Assembly (NCBI RefSeq): GCF_035083965.1
Contig: NC_089740.1
Span: 10,538,596-10,602,595 of the forward strand
Length of the DNA stretch: 64,000 bases
Source: Branchiostoma lanceolatum
Lineage: Eukaryota; Chordata; Leptocardii; Amphioxiformes; Branchiostomatidae
Reading direction: 5' to 3'
Positions within the stretch are counted from its first letter, which is position 1, and each line of letters starts with the position of its first letter. Shown in pieces: positions 34,022 through 46,151 of this stretch. Both the position numbers and the translations under genes were made by a program. The notes under the pieces were generated by a model. The model was not told where the DNA came from and did not search any database. It saw only the letters and a program-made list of their open reading frames with translations.

Positions 34022-37000
34022 CTGTACAAGGTCTGAAAACGCTTTCCTAGTACAAAAGGCATTATTTGGCAGTTCAATCAGTCTTGAAGAACAGTCTAAC
34101 CCCGCCCGCACCATCACCCAATATGATGCCCTGTCTGTTTTCGTGGTTACAGTTCCCACAGTTTAGTCCTTCCGAGCCTGGCTGGAGGTCTGTCGGCCCT
34201 AGTCCGGGGCCTCCCTCCTCCCACTTTGCCCCTTATAGTGTTATAATAGGATAACGCAAGATGAAGATGAACAGTCGTCGGTGTGGTGCAGATCCGTTAT
34301 TACGTCGACACCTCGTCAACCGATGTTTGTAAGTCCTCAGCCCCCTACAATGATGAGAAAAGGAGACCATGCCAATGGCAATTCTAAGTCAGGGTATTAT
34401 GTAAAGGAAGGGTTTTCAACTTTTTCCTTTCATAAGAAGTGCATGCGTTTGACTGTGTGTCTATGTATACAACCTGATTGCTTCATCTGCACTCGAATTA
34501 TCCCGAACTGATAAAAAAGTATGTATATATCGTGTGCATTTATACATACCGATATGCTGAAACATAAATCACATATCACATATAAATCATATATTGGAAG
34601 TTGAAGACTAAAAAACATTATGGAAGATAGAAAACTCTTGGTACAGAAAGAGAGACCCGCCAAAAATGATGATGCAAAAACAGTATGATATTTTGCAACG
34701 CGCTTACAAACGCTGCATGTTAAATCTATATACATAGGTTATGTATACAAACTTAGGAATTTTTGAAATTCTAAGCTCATGTCTTTGTGAACAATTTGCA
34801 CTGGTCAAATACTTCTTCTTTCTCTTCTTCACCGTTTCTCCTTTTCTTAGATGAATAAGAAATTGCAATCTAGAAACTACGAAAAAACAACACATTTGTT
34901 AGATCTCGGCGCAGACAATATCAAATAATTTCAATCACATACCTCCAACCAATTAGCCTAAACATTAGTCGCTAGATTATAGATATTATTAGTATATCAA
35001 TATGTATAGATATCTGACCCAATTTCTATGGGCACGTGTGAAGCCAGGAATGGGTGAAAGGACAGGTTGTTGAAAGCCGATATTGCCCCCTGTCCCGGTT
35101 CTACATGGTTGCCAACGATTCTTATAGCCTACAATCTGCACTGTCGTAAGATTTCTTGCATATTCTGTTTTTCATCGTGTGTTTTTTTGCTAAAAAGTGA
35201 AAAACTACAAAAACGACACATTTCTCAGATCTCGCCGCGGACAATATCCAATATTAAATTTCAATAACTTATTCCCAGCCATTCAGCCTGAATGTAATTC
35301 ATTAATTGGTCGCTCGTGAAGATTTGTTTTACATTTTGCAGGTGCTTCGAGTGACCAGACCGACGCTGTGATTGTTTCACTTTTTTTGAAAACTTTTAGT
35401 GAAACGTATCTAAAATGGCAATTACAATATATTCATATCTCGACGCGATATCAATTTATCATTTCCATCAAATGCGTGTCACCAACCCTTCACGCTTAAA
35501 GATCGGTCTATCGCAGATTTAAACAAATATTTTTACGTGCCAGGATTGACAACAAGCTCGATTGTTTGAATTTGTTAGTAAAATTTGAATGCATGATCAT
35601 GAGTAACTGTACCGGTAATCCATTCTGAAGCTAAGCCGTTAGCATTACGTTACTTTCTTCTTTATGCTTTATGATATGAATCAGAAAAAGTTTATTGCAA
35701 ATTCTTGCCCTAATGCTAATTTTAAGTAACAGGGAAAAGACTATCAAACAATGGAGAACAATACAACATGTGACTACTTTAGTTTGAATGCTGACTCGAA
35801 GTTTGAAGTATATTGTTCGGCTAGACTTTGTTTATATGAGACAGTCGTTACGCTTTTCCCAACACTGAGTGCTAAGCAGAGAATGCAGAGTGTACCATCT
35901 TTAAAGTCTTAAAATGATTAAGAAACGATTAGAGTTTCCTACCTGTACTGTATAAACGCCTCACAGCGCGGCCACACTTGTCGCAGGCCTTCGTACTATT
36001 TCAACGTCGTAGAAGTTTCAAATAGACTGTTACAGTACCAACCACGGGTAACAGAGCTGGAATTTGCACGATAAACGCACGACTATCCTAATAGTGTGAT
36101 CGTACGACGATCCCACGACGAATGAAACGTCTTAGATGCATAAGGTAAGAACGTCTTAGCATTTCTGGTGATTTGTCAGGGTTTACCCTTTTATGACATC
36201 ACCTGCTTGCGATCTACCGATGTGACCTACTGAGCATGCTCAGTTAATCCGTCTGCTTTTCCTGGTCATGACGTCATGAATAATCAAGCACGCGGGCAGA
36301 GGAAGGAAGCTGTTCAAATCCTATCGCATTATATGATATTTTGATGGCGATTAGGAGATCCAAAATTGACATTGACTGTCGGGTTTACAATACCCACACA
36401 CCAAATATCATCGCAATCAATCCAGAGGTTTTCAAGTTATTCCGACGGACACGTACATCATGCACGCACACACGCACAAACGCACGCACACACACACGCA
36501 AACAGAGTACAAACTATACCTCCCATTTTCATGGAGGCAACAGCCTTAAACCTACGATGTCTCGAAGAAATATATTACGTTTACTCGCAAATGGTCCATC
36601 TCTTATTAGTAGTACTGCGTAGTTGTGAGTCAAGGAGTGGTTTCTAATGTTCTCCTTGTACGAGGGCCCTTAGAAGTACTTTTGTCGTAGTCAGTACTTT
36701 AGTGTGCACTTAAGTTGGTATTCGGTTCCACGGCGTGTTTCAGTAAATGTGCTTTGAAGTGTGGGATATCTTGAGAAGGCAGTAGACCATGTGAAGTATT
36801 GAAGTAAAGGTCCAAAAAGAATTAAGTAAGCATATAGATCACTTTAATTCTGTAAGATTTTTCAAGCGCTCTGTTCGCTTGTTGAATGCTTCACAAAAAG
36901 CAAGCAATGACACTGACTTTAGGATGCTGGTTTGCCATGGCGTTTACTACACATATAAGTGACATTCAGAATCTATTTCCTAACATAGCAGTAACAATAG

Positions 37001-40000
37001 AACAGTGTTGATGGCAAAAAAACTAGCAAAATTGTAACTTTTGTTGATTCGAGTTCAGTTCATTTGTCTGACATGTTTCTTGATGTTGTGTAAATATGTA
37101 GTTTATGTCTTCATTATTCAAATCAAGGCAGCTGGGTTAATTGTCCCCTCAACTTAAAAAGTTGATTTCCAAGAAAGCCCAGTATATACAGAACATGTTA
37201 CATTCAGTCATTAAGTGGGATAAACAGAATCCGATGTGTCAAAACAAAACCGTTGTCCATAATTCAAAGTCTTAGCCGTTCCAAGGTCAAACTCAATAAC
37301 GGTCAAACGATCTGGAGGTCATTAGCTTTTGAACTAGAGGTTTCAATCCAAAAGAAGTTTTACATGCATCATGCTTTCCTTTTTCTATTTCACCAGTATA
37401 AATACATGAATAAGTACAATTCTGAAGCGTTCGTCATGCCATGGGGGAGGGGGGGGGGGGCTCTTAAAAGTGGCACACGAACCCCAAAACCGCTACTCCT
37501 TCGTTCAAGAGGGGTCACTTAATGATTCTGTGTACTTATCCGGGTGCATATAAGAGGAAAACCGCTCTGAACAACCGGCGTCCAATCACCGCTAAACAAA
37601 CCAGCGGGCACAAGGGCCCTACAGCCCGCTTTGAACCACGCCCATGGCACGGTGAGAGGCAGACAAGTTGATTTTTTGTCGTCCTGCAACAGAAATGAGT
37701 TGGCAGAATGTTTTTGGCTGGAGCGAAACACGAACGTACTTCGCAAGACAAGGTTTGTATCCTAATCTTCTTTCCCTTTGTAAGAGTGTCAGTAAATGTT
37801 AGTAAAGTCCCTGTCACACATAGCCGACCGTGGCTTCCCGGACTCATGGTTGGGAGTTAGTCGTCAGCAAGGTCATCTGTGGTTGGGAGTTGGTAGATGA
37901 GGTTGCCTGCTAGTCTTTAAAAGTCGTGTGCGCCAGCATTTTGACAATTCAGAGTCGAGAAAGTTATATTCTGCTTGTAGTATTGGAGCCAGAATAGGAT
38001 GAATTCCTGCCTACCTATCACCTATCTTGGTTGGGTAGTGGCCGGGAGCAAAGTCGTGAAAAGGTCCTAAATGTATGTCAGGGGCATTAAATGTTATGTT
38101 TGCATCAGTGTCTGCCATGATGATATAGGATAAACCAAGAATCGATATCAATGTTATTTTTACGCGTATCAAGTTCTTAAAATCTTTAAATATTCTCATA
38201 GCTGTTGCAAAACATTGCAAAACGTACATAGGATCCAGTGTCTTATTCAGCAGAAAAAAAGAGTTCGAATACATCTGAAAAGCCCTTAACGTTGACGCGG
38301 TCTGGTTGTCTTTTCATTCAGTGGCAAAGAGTTCCGCTCTCTGACCATTTTTGCTAGTTCTGTTATTCACATTTCTTTTGTATCTACATTGTACATAGCC
38401 TCGGACAACTGTAAAGTTCATAGCTAAGCGTTAATTGAGCACTGCATGGAAAAAGAATTGTGGTTTAAATTTTGTCCCGAAGAGAGCCCGGCCAAACTAC
38501 GGAGGACCAGATGCCAGGGTGCCAAGACATCGGCTCAGAAGAAAAACTTTTAACCTTACTTAATTAATCAAATACCTAACAAAAACGGTGCAAGCAAGGA
38601 GCCTCAGTGTTGGGTAAAATCTAAAGCCATATGCATAATTTCAGACAAGCACCCCCGTCAACCATGTTGGACCAGTCCATTGTTCTCTATGGGGTGGTGT
38701 AAATAATTGATAACATATCCACGTTGCGAGGCACGCTTGACTTGACATTGAGTTAAACGCTTTACAGTGTAGTGCCTTGTACTGTTGTGCTCTGCAGGGT
38801 CGTCGTAAAAGGTAGGACTTTAGCACTTGTTCTTTTCGCTTGTTTTTCCGTTGGTGTTGGCTTTGCAAAATACAGAAAAACGTTATGTTATATTTATAAA
38901 ACATCAGTAGATTGTTGCACAACACTTGTGGTATTACAAGAAATGAAACCTGTGGTAGAAGGATACAATGTGGATGATGCGTTTGGAATTAGCACCTTCT
39001 ATTCTTAGTTTGAAGGTAGACGGGCCTTCCCTTCTAGCATTGTTATTTTATGGTCCCTTATTTTATAGTCTCGAAGACAATTGTTGGTGCATGTTGTCGA
39101 GCAAGGTACTTTTGCAACGGATACAGAGAGAGGTGGGGTGAGGTTTGCAACGATTCCGATGGATTCATGTTACGTATATAGCAGAAAACTCATATCTATA
39201 TGTTATGTTTATAGCAGATGATGCATGCGGTGTGTGTTACAGGGTAAAGATATGAAGCTCTGTAACAGCCCCTGTCAGAGGAAACTCGACAGGCGGACGA
39301 GTCTGTGAGCTAGTTCTAAATGACATTTTCGGCGCCAATACGCCCGGTGTTCTCTTGATCATTGCGCATGCTTAGTTTCCATATATCGGCCGTGGTTCCC
39401 GAGCCCCATCCACAGTGAAAAATACGCTCGAGTTTCTGGCTATTCTATAATTCAGTTGGACCTTCTGACGATCAACAAAAACAGCCGAAGCTGTCGACTG
39501 TGTGGTCGTGACAGAGGCTTAAGGGCAGTTTCTTGGAGGCAGATCAGAGAATACAATAGCAATACAATACATGTACGTAGGAGAGCATTAATGTTTTGAT
39601 CCTGCTGTAATGGGGTATTGTACTCCTTTCATGTGAGTGTGATAGGCGGCAACCTTTATCTTCATCTCTTTCATATGGCTGCGTAGCTGCTAAGCATTTT
39701 GTTAAGCATTAGGACATTGTATCTTAGATACATCTTCAATGCGGTATTTTCATATTCAAGTGGGATCATTTCCGTTGAAGGAAATTGCTATAAAATGTTG
39801 ATGATAACAAAAAAAGAAGAATCCTAAAAATGATGAAATAATGAAACATCAACATTGCCGTATTTGCAAGCGAACCCGCTTGTCCCATCTAGAGGCCATT
39901 TGATTTCCTCCTGGCAAGAATACAGGCTGCAACCAAGGTTACAGAAGGAGCGCATTCTTATCTACAATGAAAAATGGTTGACATGACAGGTTGTGACGTC

Positions 40001-40204
40001 AAGACGTGAGTGCATGTTACGTACCAGTCAGGACAAGGTCTTTAAACAAAGGATGATAGTGTTTATCTGTTTTATAATTATGATTGCAATGACCTTTCAG
40101 GTCACAGACTCATCTTTCAACGTGTACAACAGCATTTGCTGATCATGCGTACACACGTGTATATACACGTTGTTACTTCTGTTCACCTTGTAGTGCCTAG
40201 TGGC
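34022..40204. other. Long intergenic stretch without a convincing gene
   Basis: AT-rich, with only short, compositionally biased open frames. It holds a CACACGCA microsatellite at ~36460-36505 (source of two false ORFs), a poly-G tract at ~37445-37460 and dispersed-repeat words GTCCCTGTCACACATAG and TTGGTTGGGTAGTGGCCGGGA at ~37806-38060. No exon pair with consistent phase was found. Confidence 0.45.
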
Positions 40205-40460
40205 ACATAGGTCAGCAAGTTTCCTTGCTGTTTCAGTAGCAGGGTGTATTTTTTACAGTGAGGGTTTCGGCTAGCCCTTCCCTTTAGCTTAGATTAGAAC
40301 ACGGAATCCCCATTTTATGTTCCTTCCAAAAGACGAGAGTGCAGCCCTAACCGAGATGTCATATCCCAGGATTTGAACCAGCTCTCCCAGTTAGCAACTT
40401 TTCAGAACCAGAAGCTCAACTGTGAGGCTGCAAACTAGTTGAGCTACTTGGACACGGGCA
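40205..40460 (-). repeat. tRNA-derived SINE copy
   Basis: On the minus strand the head reads GTAGCTCAACTAGTTTGCAG (A-box-like), then CCTCACAGTTGAGCTTCTGG and the B-box-like GGTTCAAATCC. The body matches the fragments at 18305-18415 and 18985-19105. Confidence 0.6.
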
Positions 40461-40949
40461 GTACTATAAACCTAGAACATTATACATAATGTCCTTGTGC
40501 AACCTGATAAACGATTGTTCCCGGCTGATTATATTACTCGTTATTTCTTTGAGTAGTCATAAAAATGACGATAATTATAACGAATATTACCTATTCAATC
40601 CATTGTGACAGTTGATGTACAAGAAGTCACGATATAATTCAAAGCAATCGATGAGAGAACAAACACCGTATTGTTCTCTCTTTATGATACAAGCACGCAG
40701 CGTTGTGTTGTTTGAAATGTCGTATTGGTAGACCCAGGACTATTTGAGACAAGTAGATTACAAACTACTCTAAGCTGTATGAACTGACCAAGCTCTTTTG
40801 AACTATCACTACTGTCATGTAACACAGTCAACGAGCTTCGGCCATATTTGTTAGTATCCAGAAGGTCGTATAATCTCAAAGTCGCTAAAACGTCTAGCGT
40901 ATTTTTCGACTGAAAATTCATTCTTTTCAGTAGGCATCCTTCCATCTTT

Positions 40950-41105
40950 TCAGATGATGGTAGCACTCTGGATTCGGCAGCTTCTCATGTGGCTCTGAAG
41001 TCCAATCCTGGCGTGACAGTCTCGTCCACAGTTTGGACATATGAAATCAGAGGAGTTCTGAAGCTGCTGTCTCTCTTTTCTTTTTTGTCTTCTTTGCTCT
41101 AGTTG
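40950..41105 (-). pseudogene. 3' end of a degraded non-LTR retrotransposon ORF (C2H2 finger tail)
   Basis: The frame reads QNSSDFICPNCGRDCHARIG and LQSHMRSC, then a stop at 40950-40952, preceded by a basic RQKRKER stretch. The CxxCGRDCxxRIGLxSHxRxC zinc finger is the hallmark C-terminus of a widespread class of LINE reverse transcriptases in invertebrates. The upstream reverse-transcriptase part is not intact here. The open frame at 41117-41329 (-) may be a shifted remnant. Confidence 0.6.
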
Positions 41106-41338
41106 GAGTTTTAATGTTATTGTTGAAAATAGTACTTATAGCTCGTAGACCGATCAATTTTCCTTCTGTGTGACTGGAGCTTGACGAATATCTTTGTTGA
41201 TGTTTTCTTCTTCAGATATGCTTCAGGGAGTAAAGTCCAGGCCTGCGTCAGAGCACGTTGATTGCTCCTCAGCAATGCTACAAGACGGACATTCTTTGCT
41301 TTACCAGTGGGAAGATCTTTAAGGAACACTAAAGCAAC

Positions 41339-41968
41339 ATGAAGGACATTGAAGACGAATCGAATAGCAACACTCGAAGAAACATTCTTCCCAAACCCAA
41401 CAACTTCAAACGCGTTCTACTCCGAGACAACGTCAGCGAAAACAAGCTCCTGAATATGCGGCTGGCGAATATCGGAAAAGAGCAGACGAAAACGGGCGCC
41501 ATGTTGGAAAACCAGCGGATATCTTTCCTGAAACGACAAGAAAGTAAAATATTTGCAGACAATAAACCGAGCTCTTACGAGTTTCCCGATTTGGAATCCA
41601 AGCCGAAGTTTATGTACGGCGCTCGTTTGCCCAGCGGGAAGCATGCCCCGAGCGGCGATAGGGCGAAGTTACCCGAAATTGGCCGAACAAACGCGAAGAG
41701 CCCTCGTGAAATCTCGCCGCGCCAAACAGCCGCGCAGCTCGAAAAGCGCGTGACATTTAACGGTCCACTTGTTCATACACAAAAGCTAAATCTAGAGGGG
41801 TCATGTGGAAAGAACGAAAAGGGACAACTACAAAACCGCAAGGCGGTGGAAGACCCCCGATTTGGTAAGCTAGAAGCGTCCCTGGTAGCGCCAAAGAAAG
41901 CCTCCCTCATTGGACTAGACTTGAGTCTGGAAGGGGACAGGGTACCAATACAGACGAAGAGGACATAA
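41339..41968 (+). CDS. Hypothetical single-exon protein, 209 residues
   Basis: Open from ATG in a good context (GCAACATGAAGG) to TAA. It is hydrophilic and basic, without signal peptide or membrane helix. It contains KPNNFKRVLLRDNVSENKLL, GAMLENQRISFLKRQ, SPREISPRQTAAQLEKRVTF and LIGLDLSLEGD. The composition suggests a largely disordered protein. An internal GTAAGC at ~41868 could be a donor, so the C-terminus may differ. No family recognised. Confidence 0.4.
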   Translation: MKDIEDESNSNTRRNILPKPNNFKRVLLRDNVSENKLLNMRLANIGKEQTKTGAMLENQRISFLKRQESKIFADNKPSSYEFPDLESKPKFMYGARLPSGKHAPSGDRAKLPEIGRTNAKSPREISPRQTAAQLEKRVTFNGPLVHTQKLNLEGSCGKNEKGQLQNRKAVEDPRFGKLEASLVAPKKASLIGLDLSLEGDRVPIQTKRT

Positions 41969-43426
41969 TAGCCATATTCGAAACAATATTGTTCATATGA
42001 TGACGTAATATAGCGTCCACCATCGCCATCTAAACAACATTGTAACTTTCCACAGTGAAAGGTGAAGAGACCACAACCTATCTTGCCAAGTTTCTGATAG
42101 GGATATGCTGAATGTATATCAAATTAATTGTTCTACAACCTACAGTGAAAAATAACTGTAATCGTGTGTATTGATAACATATAGATATATGGAATCTTTA
42201 ACATTTACCTAGGTCGCTATAGTATCTTGAGTTCGTGTCGTTCTGTAAGATGTCTAACGCACTTAAAACTTATGAAGCCATTGTGTAATGAGTAACCATA
42301 CAATGTATTTAAAGTCACGCCCTTTTTTCACGAACATTGTTTATTTCAAGCTTTGAGCCAAATGCCTAGTACTTAGAAACAATGTGTGGCATTAACTGCG
42401 AACCTATACTTGCAGAAGAAGAACAAATCTACAGCGTAACTACAGTTACAATTTAATATTTAAGATCACCAATCTTTGAAAGACAAGCTTCTACAATGAT
42501 ACAAAACCTATAGTAACTAGTCTATATTTTTTCAGTCATATACATCATGCTGGTGTCGATTAGGAAACCAGTGTGTCAAATCTAAATCCAATATTTACAG
42601 TATAGATATGTTTTTCCCTCACTAACGTTATGTCAAACCCTTCAAACTGAGGGTTTATCGTCAAAAAAACTTAAAGCATAATCATTGAGAAATACTGCTG
42701 CACAAAACCCGATCTTTAAGCATGTGTAAAGGTTCAATATTTTTCTTGTGAAGAAACAGAACCTTACCGATGTTTTAAAGTGTGCTTAAAGACCGAATTC
42801 CATGCAGGGAAAATTCATGGCTAAATGACTAGAAGTCTTTGAACACCAGTGTTCAGCGTTGTTATCTCAACATCAAAACTACTCGTTCATCCTCATGACT
42901 TCTGACAGGCGAGTAAAGCGTTACAGATATTATCTACGTGTGTTCCCTCTTAGCTAAATTGGCTATACCATGCTGCTGTCAAACAAAGCTATTTATAAGG
43001 CTTTTGCGTACTGATGAAGCTGTCAATCCTAGTTTTGTTGAACCAGTGTTGTCGCACGTATACTATTATGTCATGCTGCATGTCTTGGTTAAGTGGAAAA
43101 TAATACTGTTGTATGCTCAAATAACACTGGCTCTCTTGGAACTTAAAGTTTTCTCTATGTTCTGCAGATTTTGAATGATTGTATAATTAGGAATACACAT
43201 AAACGCATGTATCCAGTTTATACTTGTACATCTATGGCCTCCGCCTAGTCGGTCAAAATTGACCGTGGTAAAATCCTAAATCGCATCAACCCTATCCCTG
43301 AACGGTCTTATACGAGAATGGCAGTCTTTGTCACATAGCACACATCTGTAAGCTGATTCAGTTCTGTCATAAGTTTACCCACGTGAAAAGAAGAGACCCA
43401 ACATTGAGGTATCGTGCATGGTACTC
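41969..43426. other. Intergenic, nothing assigned
   Basis: Covers the 3' flanks of the converging hypothetical gene and the Cys-rich membrane gene. No coding or repeat structure that I can support. Confidence 0.35.
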
Positions 43427-44690
43427 CTAACAATCGTTCATCTCAATATCGGTAGAGGGCGTTAGACTGGGTCTGGCACTATCCGAGGTGCCTAGCCAGT
43501 TGGTGACAGACAGCAGACGGCGGCGGTCCGTGACGTCGGGGGACGGTCCCGGCTCCTGGGCGGGGTGAGAGGCAGTCTTCCCCGCCCGTGTGCGCTGCTG
43601 CGGCCCGGGCTTCCTGTGGCACGTACAGCGGCCACGGCATATGCAGATGACCAGAACTACCATGATGATGAGCAGGAGAGAGAGACACCAGCCGACTAGC
43701 ACCAACATGTGGATGTCCAGGGCTCTGCAAAGTATAAAGAAGCAAAATGAAGAGATAAGATAAAGCGATGAAATAAAGAATGAAGCCGTCTTCCTTGGGC
43801 TCAAATTGAAGCCCTGGTTTTGGTCTTCAAATTGAAGCCCTGTTTTTGGTCTTCAAATTGAAGCCCTGTTTCTGGTTCAAATTGAAACCCTGTTCCTGAG
43901 CTTCAAATTGAAGCCCTTTTCCTGGGTTTCAAATTGAAGCACTTTTCCTGGGTTTCAAAACTGAAGCCCTGTTACAGGGATTCAGTTTCAAATAATATCT
44001 CGTATCGAAAAAAAATACCGGTTTTATGTGAACTTAAACGTGAACGTAAACCCCAAGATTGAAACGTCAGCAGATCTAGATAAAATCATTTTGGTTGTGC
44101 AGCTAATCCAGCAGTATCTAATGAAACAATGCTTTCCTCGTACCTATAAATTGTTCATTCAAGAGATTCAGAGATTGACACATAAGAAACTTAAGAGGGT
44201 ATTGCAGCCAATGATACCTTCTTGACAATGTACAACCGGCTGAATTACGCAGTTTTAAAATCCACAAGAAAAATCAAGCTTGACTTTCGTCTTCCCGACA
44301 CCTACCCACATACCAAACATCATCATTACCCATCCAAAGGTTCTTGAGTTATGCTGACTATATATACAACAATCCGGAAACACAACCACGCACACAGACA
44401 CACCAAAAACAATATCTCCATTTTTCATGCAGATAACAAAAATATTTATACAATCAGGGAAAACTGGGACAGTCACACAAGACATACGTACTTGAGGTTC
44501 ATGTAGACATAGCCGTTGACGTGTCCGGCGGAGGTTGTGTTGGCTGACGGCAGGCAGCACTCCACCTTGTCCCCGACCAGGCAGCAGTGCGTCCGGCGCG
44601 GATCGTCCCCGTACCGTGGGCAGAAGCTCCCGCGGTGGGTCGCCCAACAAATCTCCGCTAGCTCCGGACTCAGGGGCATGGCGACTGGCT
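43427..44690 (-). CDS. Cys-rich single-pass membrane protein, shisa-like layout (3' two exons)
   Basis: Exons 44690-44492 and 43724-43427; the donor (AA/GTACGT) and acceptor (TTTGCAG) are phase 2. The ectodomain has a compact cysteine pattern: CWATHRGSFCPRYGDD, then THCCLVGDKVECC. The membrane helix is LVLVGWCLSLLLIIMVVLVI, followed by a juxtamembrane CICRGRCTCHRK with four cysteines (possible palmitoylation) and a ~65-residue tail ending DIEMNDC. Ectodomain CC pairs just before a single helix recall Shisa/VOPP1/WBP1-type proteins, but the match is too weak for a name. The first visible exon starts in phase 1 after CTCCTTTCTAG, so a signal-peptide exon should lie upstream (minus-strand direction, beyond 44700); I could not find it. 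Confidence 0.65.
43798..43995. repeat. Minisatellite, about seven ~27-29-bp units
   Basis: CAAATTGAAGCCCTG(T)TT..TGG(T) repeats with growing divergence toward the right end (CAAATTGAAACCCTG, CAAATTGAAGCACTT, CAAAACTGAAGCCCTG). It lies in the intron of the Cys-rich membrane gene. Confidence 0.85.
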
Positions 44691-44699
44691 CTAGAAAGG

Positions 44700-46151
44700 A
44701 GTCAAGTTGTGTTGGTGTAGCGTGAGTAGTCAAATGACACTGAATTTGTGACCCATTTCTGATTAATTAAGCCGCGGCCGTTGAATATGCAGCGATGTCA
44801 AGATGGGCCTTACACCTGACGAACTTTATAGAAAACATGCTGATTTGTCTGAATCTTCCAGACTATATAGAAATACATCTTCTACTATTTGGAGAGAATT
44901 TTTGAAGTACTTTCCAACGTAACTAGCCAAATAAGGATCTTGTATTGTTGCATGTTGCTATGTAGTTTTATGCTAGTTGAAGTCCAATGTTATATTGTAT
45001 TTAAAGCGATGTGTTATGTGTCCGCAATTGTACCGTGTTTTTATGAATCCAGGAATAGCTGATTAGACTTTCAGGTCTAATCTAATACATTTCTAATAAA
45101 ACATTAAAATCTGAGTGATTTCATTTCCATGCCACTTAGCAATCTTCCCTACCGATACAAGGGTGACCATCAAAGGTTACATTCGCACATATCTACAGAA
45201 AACAAAGTTTAGAAAAATAATTGATAATGAAATGCAAAATTGTCCTCATAGTTATCAAAACGTTTGTTTCTCACCTTGTAGTAGGTTGCTTGGAAATTAA
45301 CTTCACTGCGAAGATGGCCGAAATCTGCTTTACCGTCAGATTCACAGTCAAGCACAACTGTACAGTGTCGTATGCCGACACTCTAGATCTAGAATATCGA
45401 TCTCTTCAAAACAAATCCTGCTTGCACGTCAAGCGCAAAAACCTTCATTGATTTTGTGAGGTAGTCCTAAATAGACACAGAGGACTTTAAGCCCCATAGA
45501 GCGCTTTAATTAAAGTAGGCTAATTGAAAGTGTTATCTTCCCAATCCTCTACTGTAGTCTTCCCAATGAAGCCCGCCGTCACACATTCAGAACCTTCCCA
45601 CGACTTTGCTCCCGACCACTCCCCAACCAAGGTCCGCGCAAGAAGTGACATAAAAACCTACTACATTTTCAGAAAACAATCATAACAGGCACTGTTTCAA
45701 AATCATATCGCTTTTTTGGCGTATAACAAGACGTAAGAAGTGAAAGTGAAAATGCTATCGGACCAAATTTAGCTCAAATGAATAGTTCAATCAGTCTTCC
45801 ACTGGATGTGACAAAGAAGACAGACACTGTATACGGTATCTACTATCTACAGGTTTATTGTACATTGCAAGGGAATTTCCCCTAGCTCTTTTTGACAAGT
45901 ACGATGAACATATCTTCCAGTAACTTAAAAATCATCGTCTCTCTCTAAATACAGAGAGAATTTTATTGTGAACCTCATTAAAGAAAAACAATACATAATT
46001 ACAAACATCTACCGGGTATGTACAGTGTCTGGAAATACATTTCATTTGCTGATGTACAGTATGTGCAACATAGATTATGCAAAAGTTTTGAATACTTCAT
46101 ATTTACAGACATTCCAGGATTTGTACAAACATATAATTTTACATTGTATTG
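44700..46151. other. Intergenic or undetected 5' part of the Cys-rich gene
   Basis: No clear coding exon. 45560-45640 carries a dispersed-repeat segment (CCGTCACACATTCAG, GACTTTGCTCCCGACCACTCC, CCAACCAAGGTC) that also appears in diverged form near 37810-38060. Confidence 0.35.

Noticed and set aside
36341-36647. Two overlapping 93-codon frames on the plus strand
   Set aside because: Both run through a CACACGCA microsatellite (HTRTNARTHT-type peptide) and have no splice or family support.
37519-37847. Two overlapping minus-strand frames of 75 and 103 codons
   Set aside because: No start context, splice sites or recognisable residues; one overlaps a dispersed-repeat segment.
45221-45451. 76-codon plus-strand frame with an internal MAEICFTVRF start
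   Set aside because: No family, no clear splice context, AT-rich surroundings; treated as chance.
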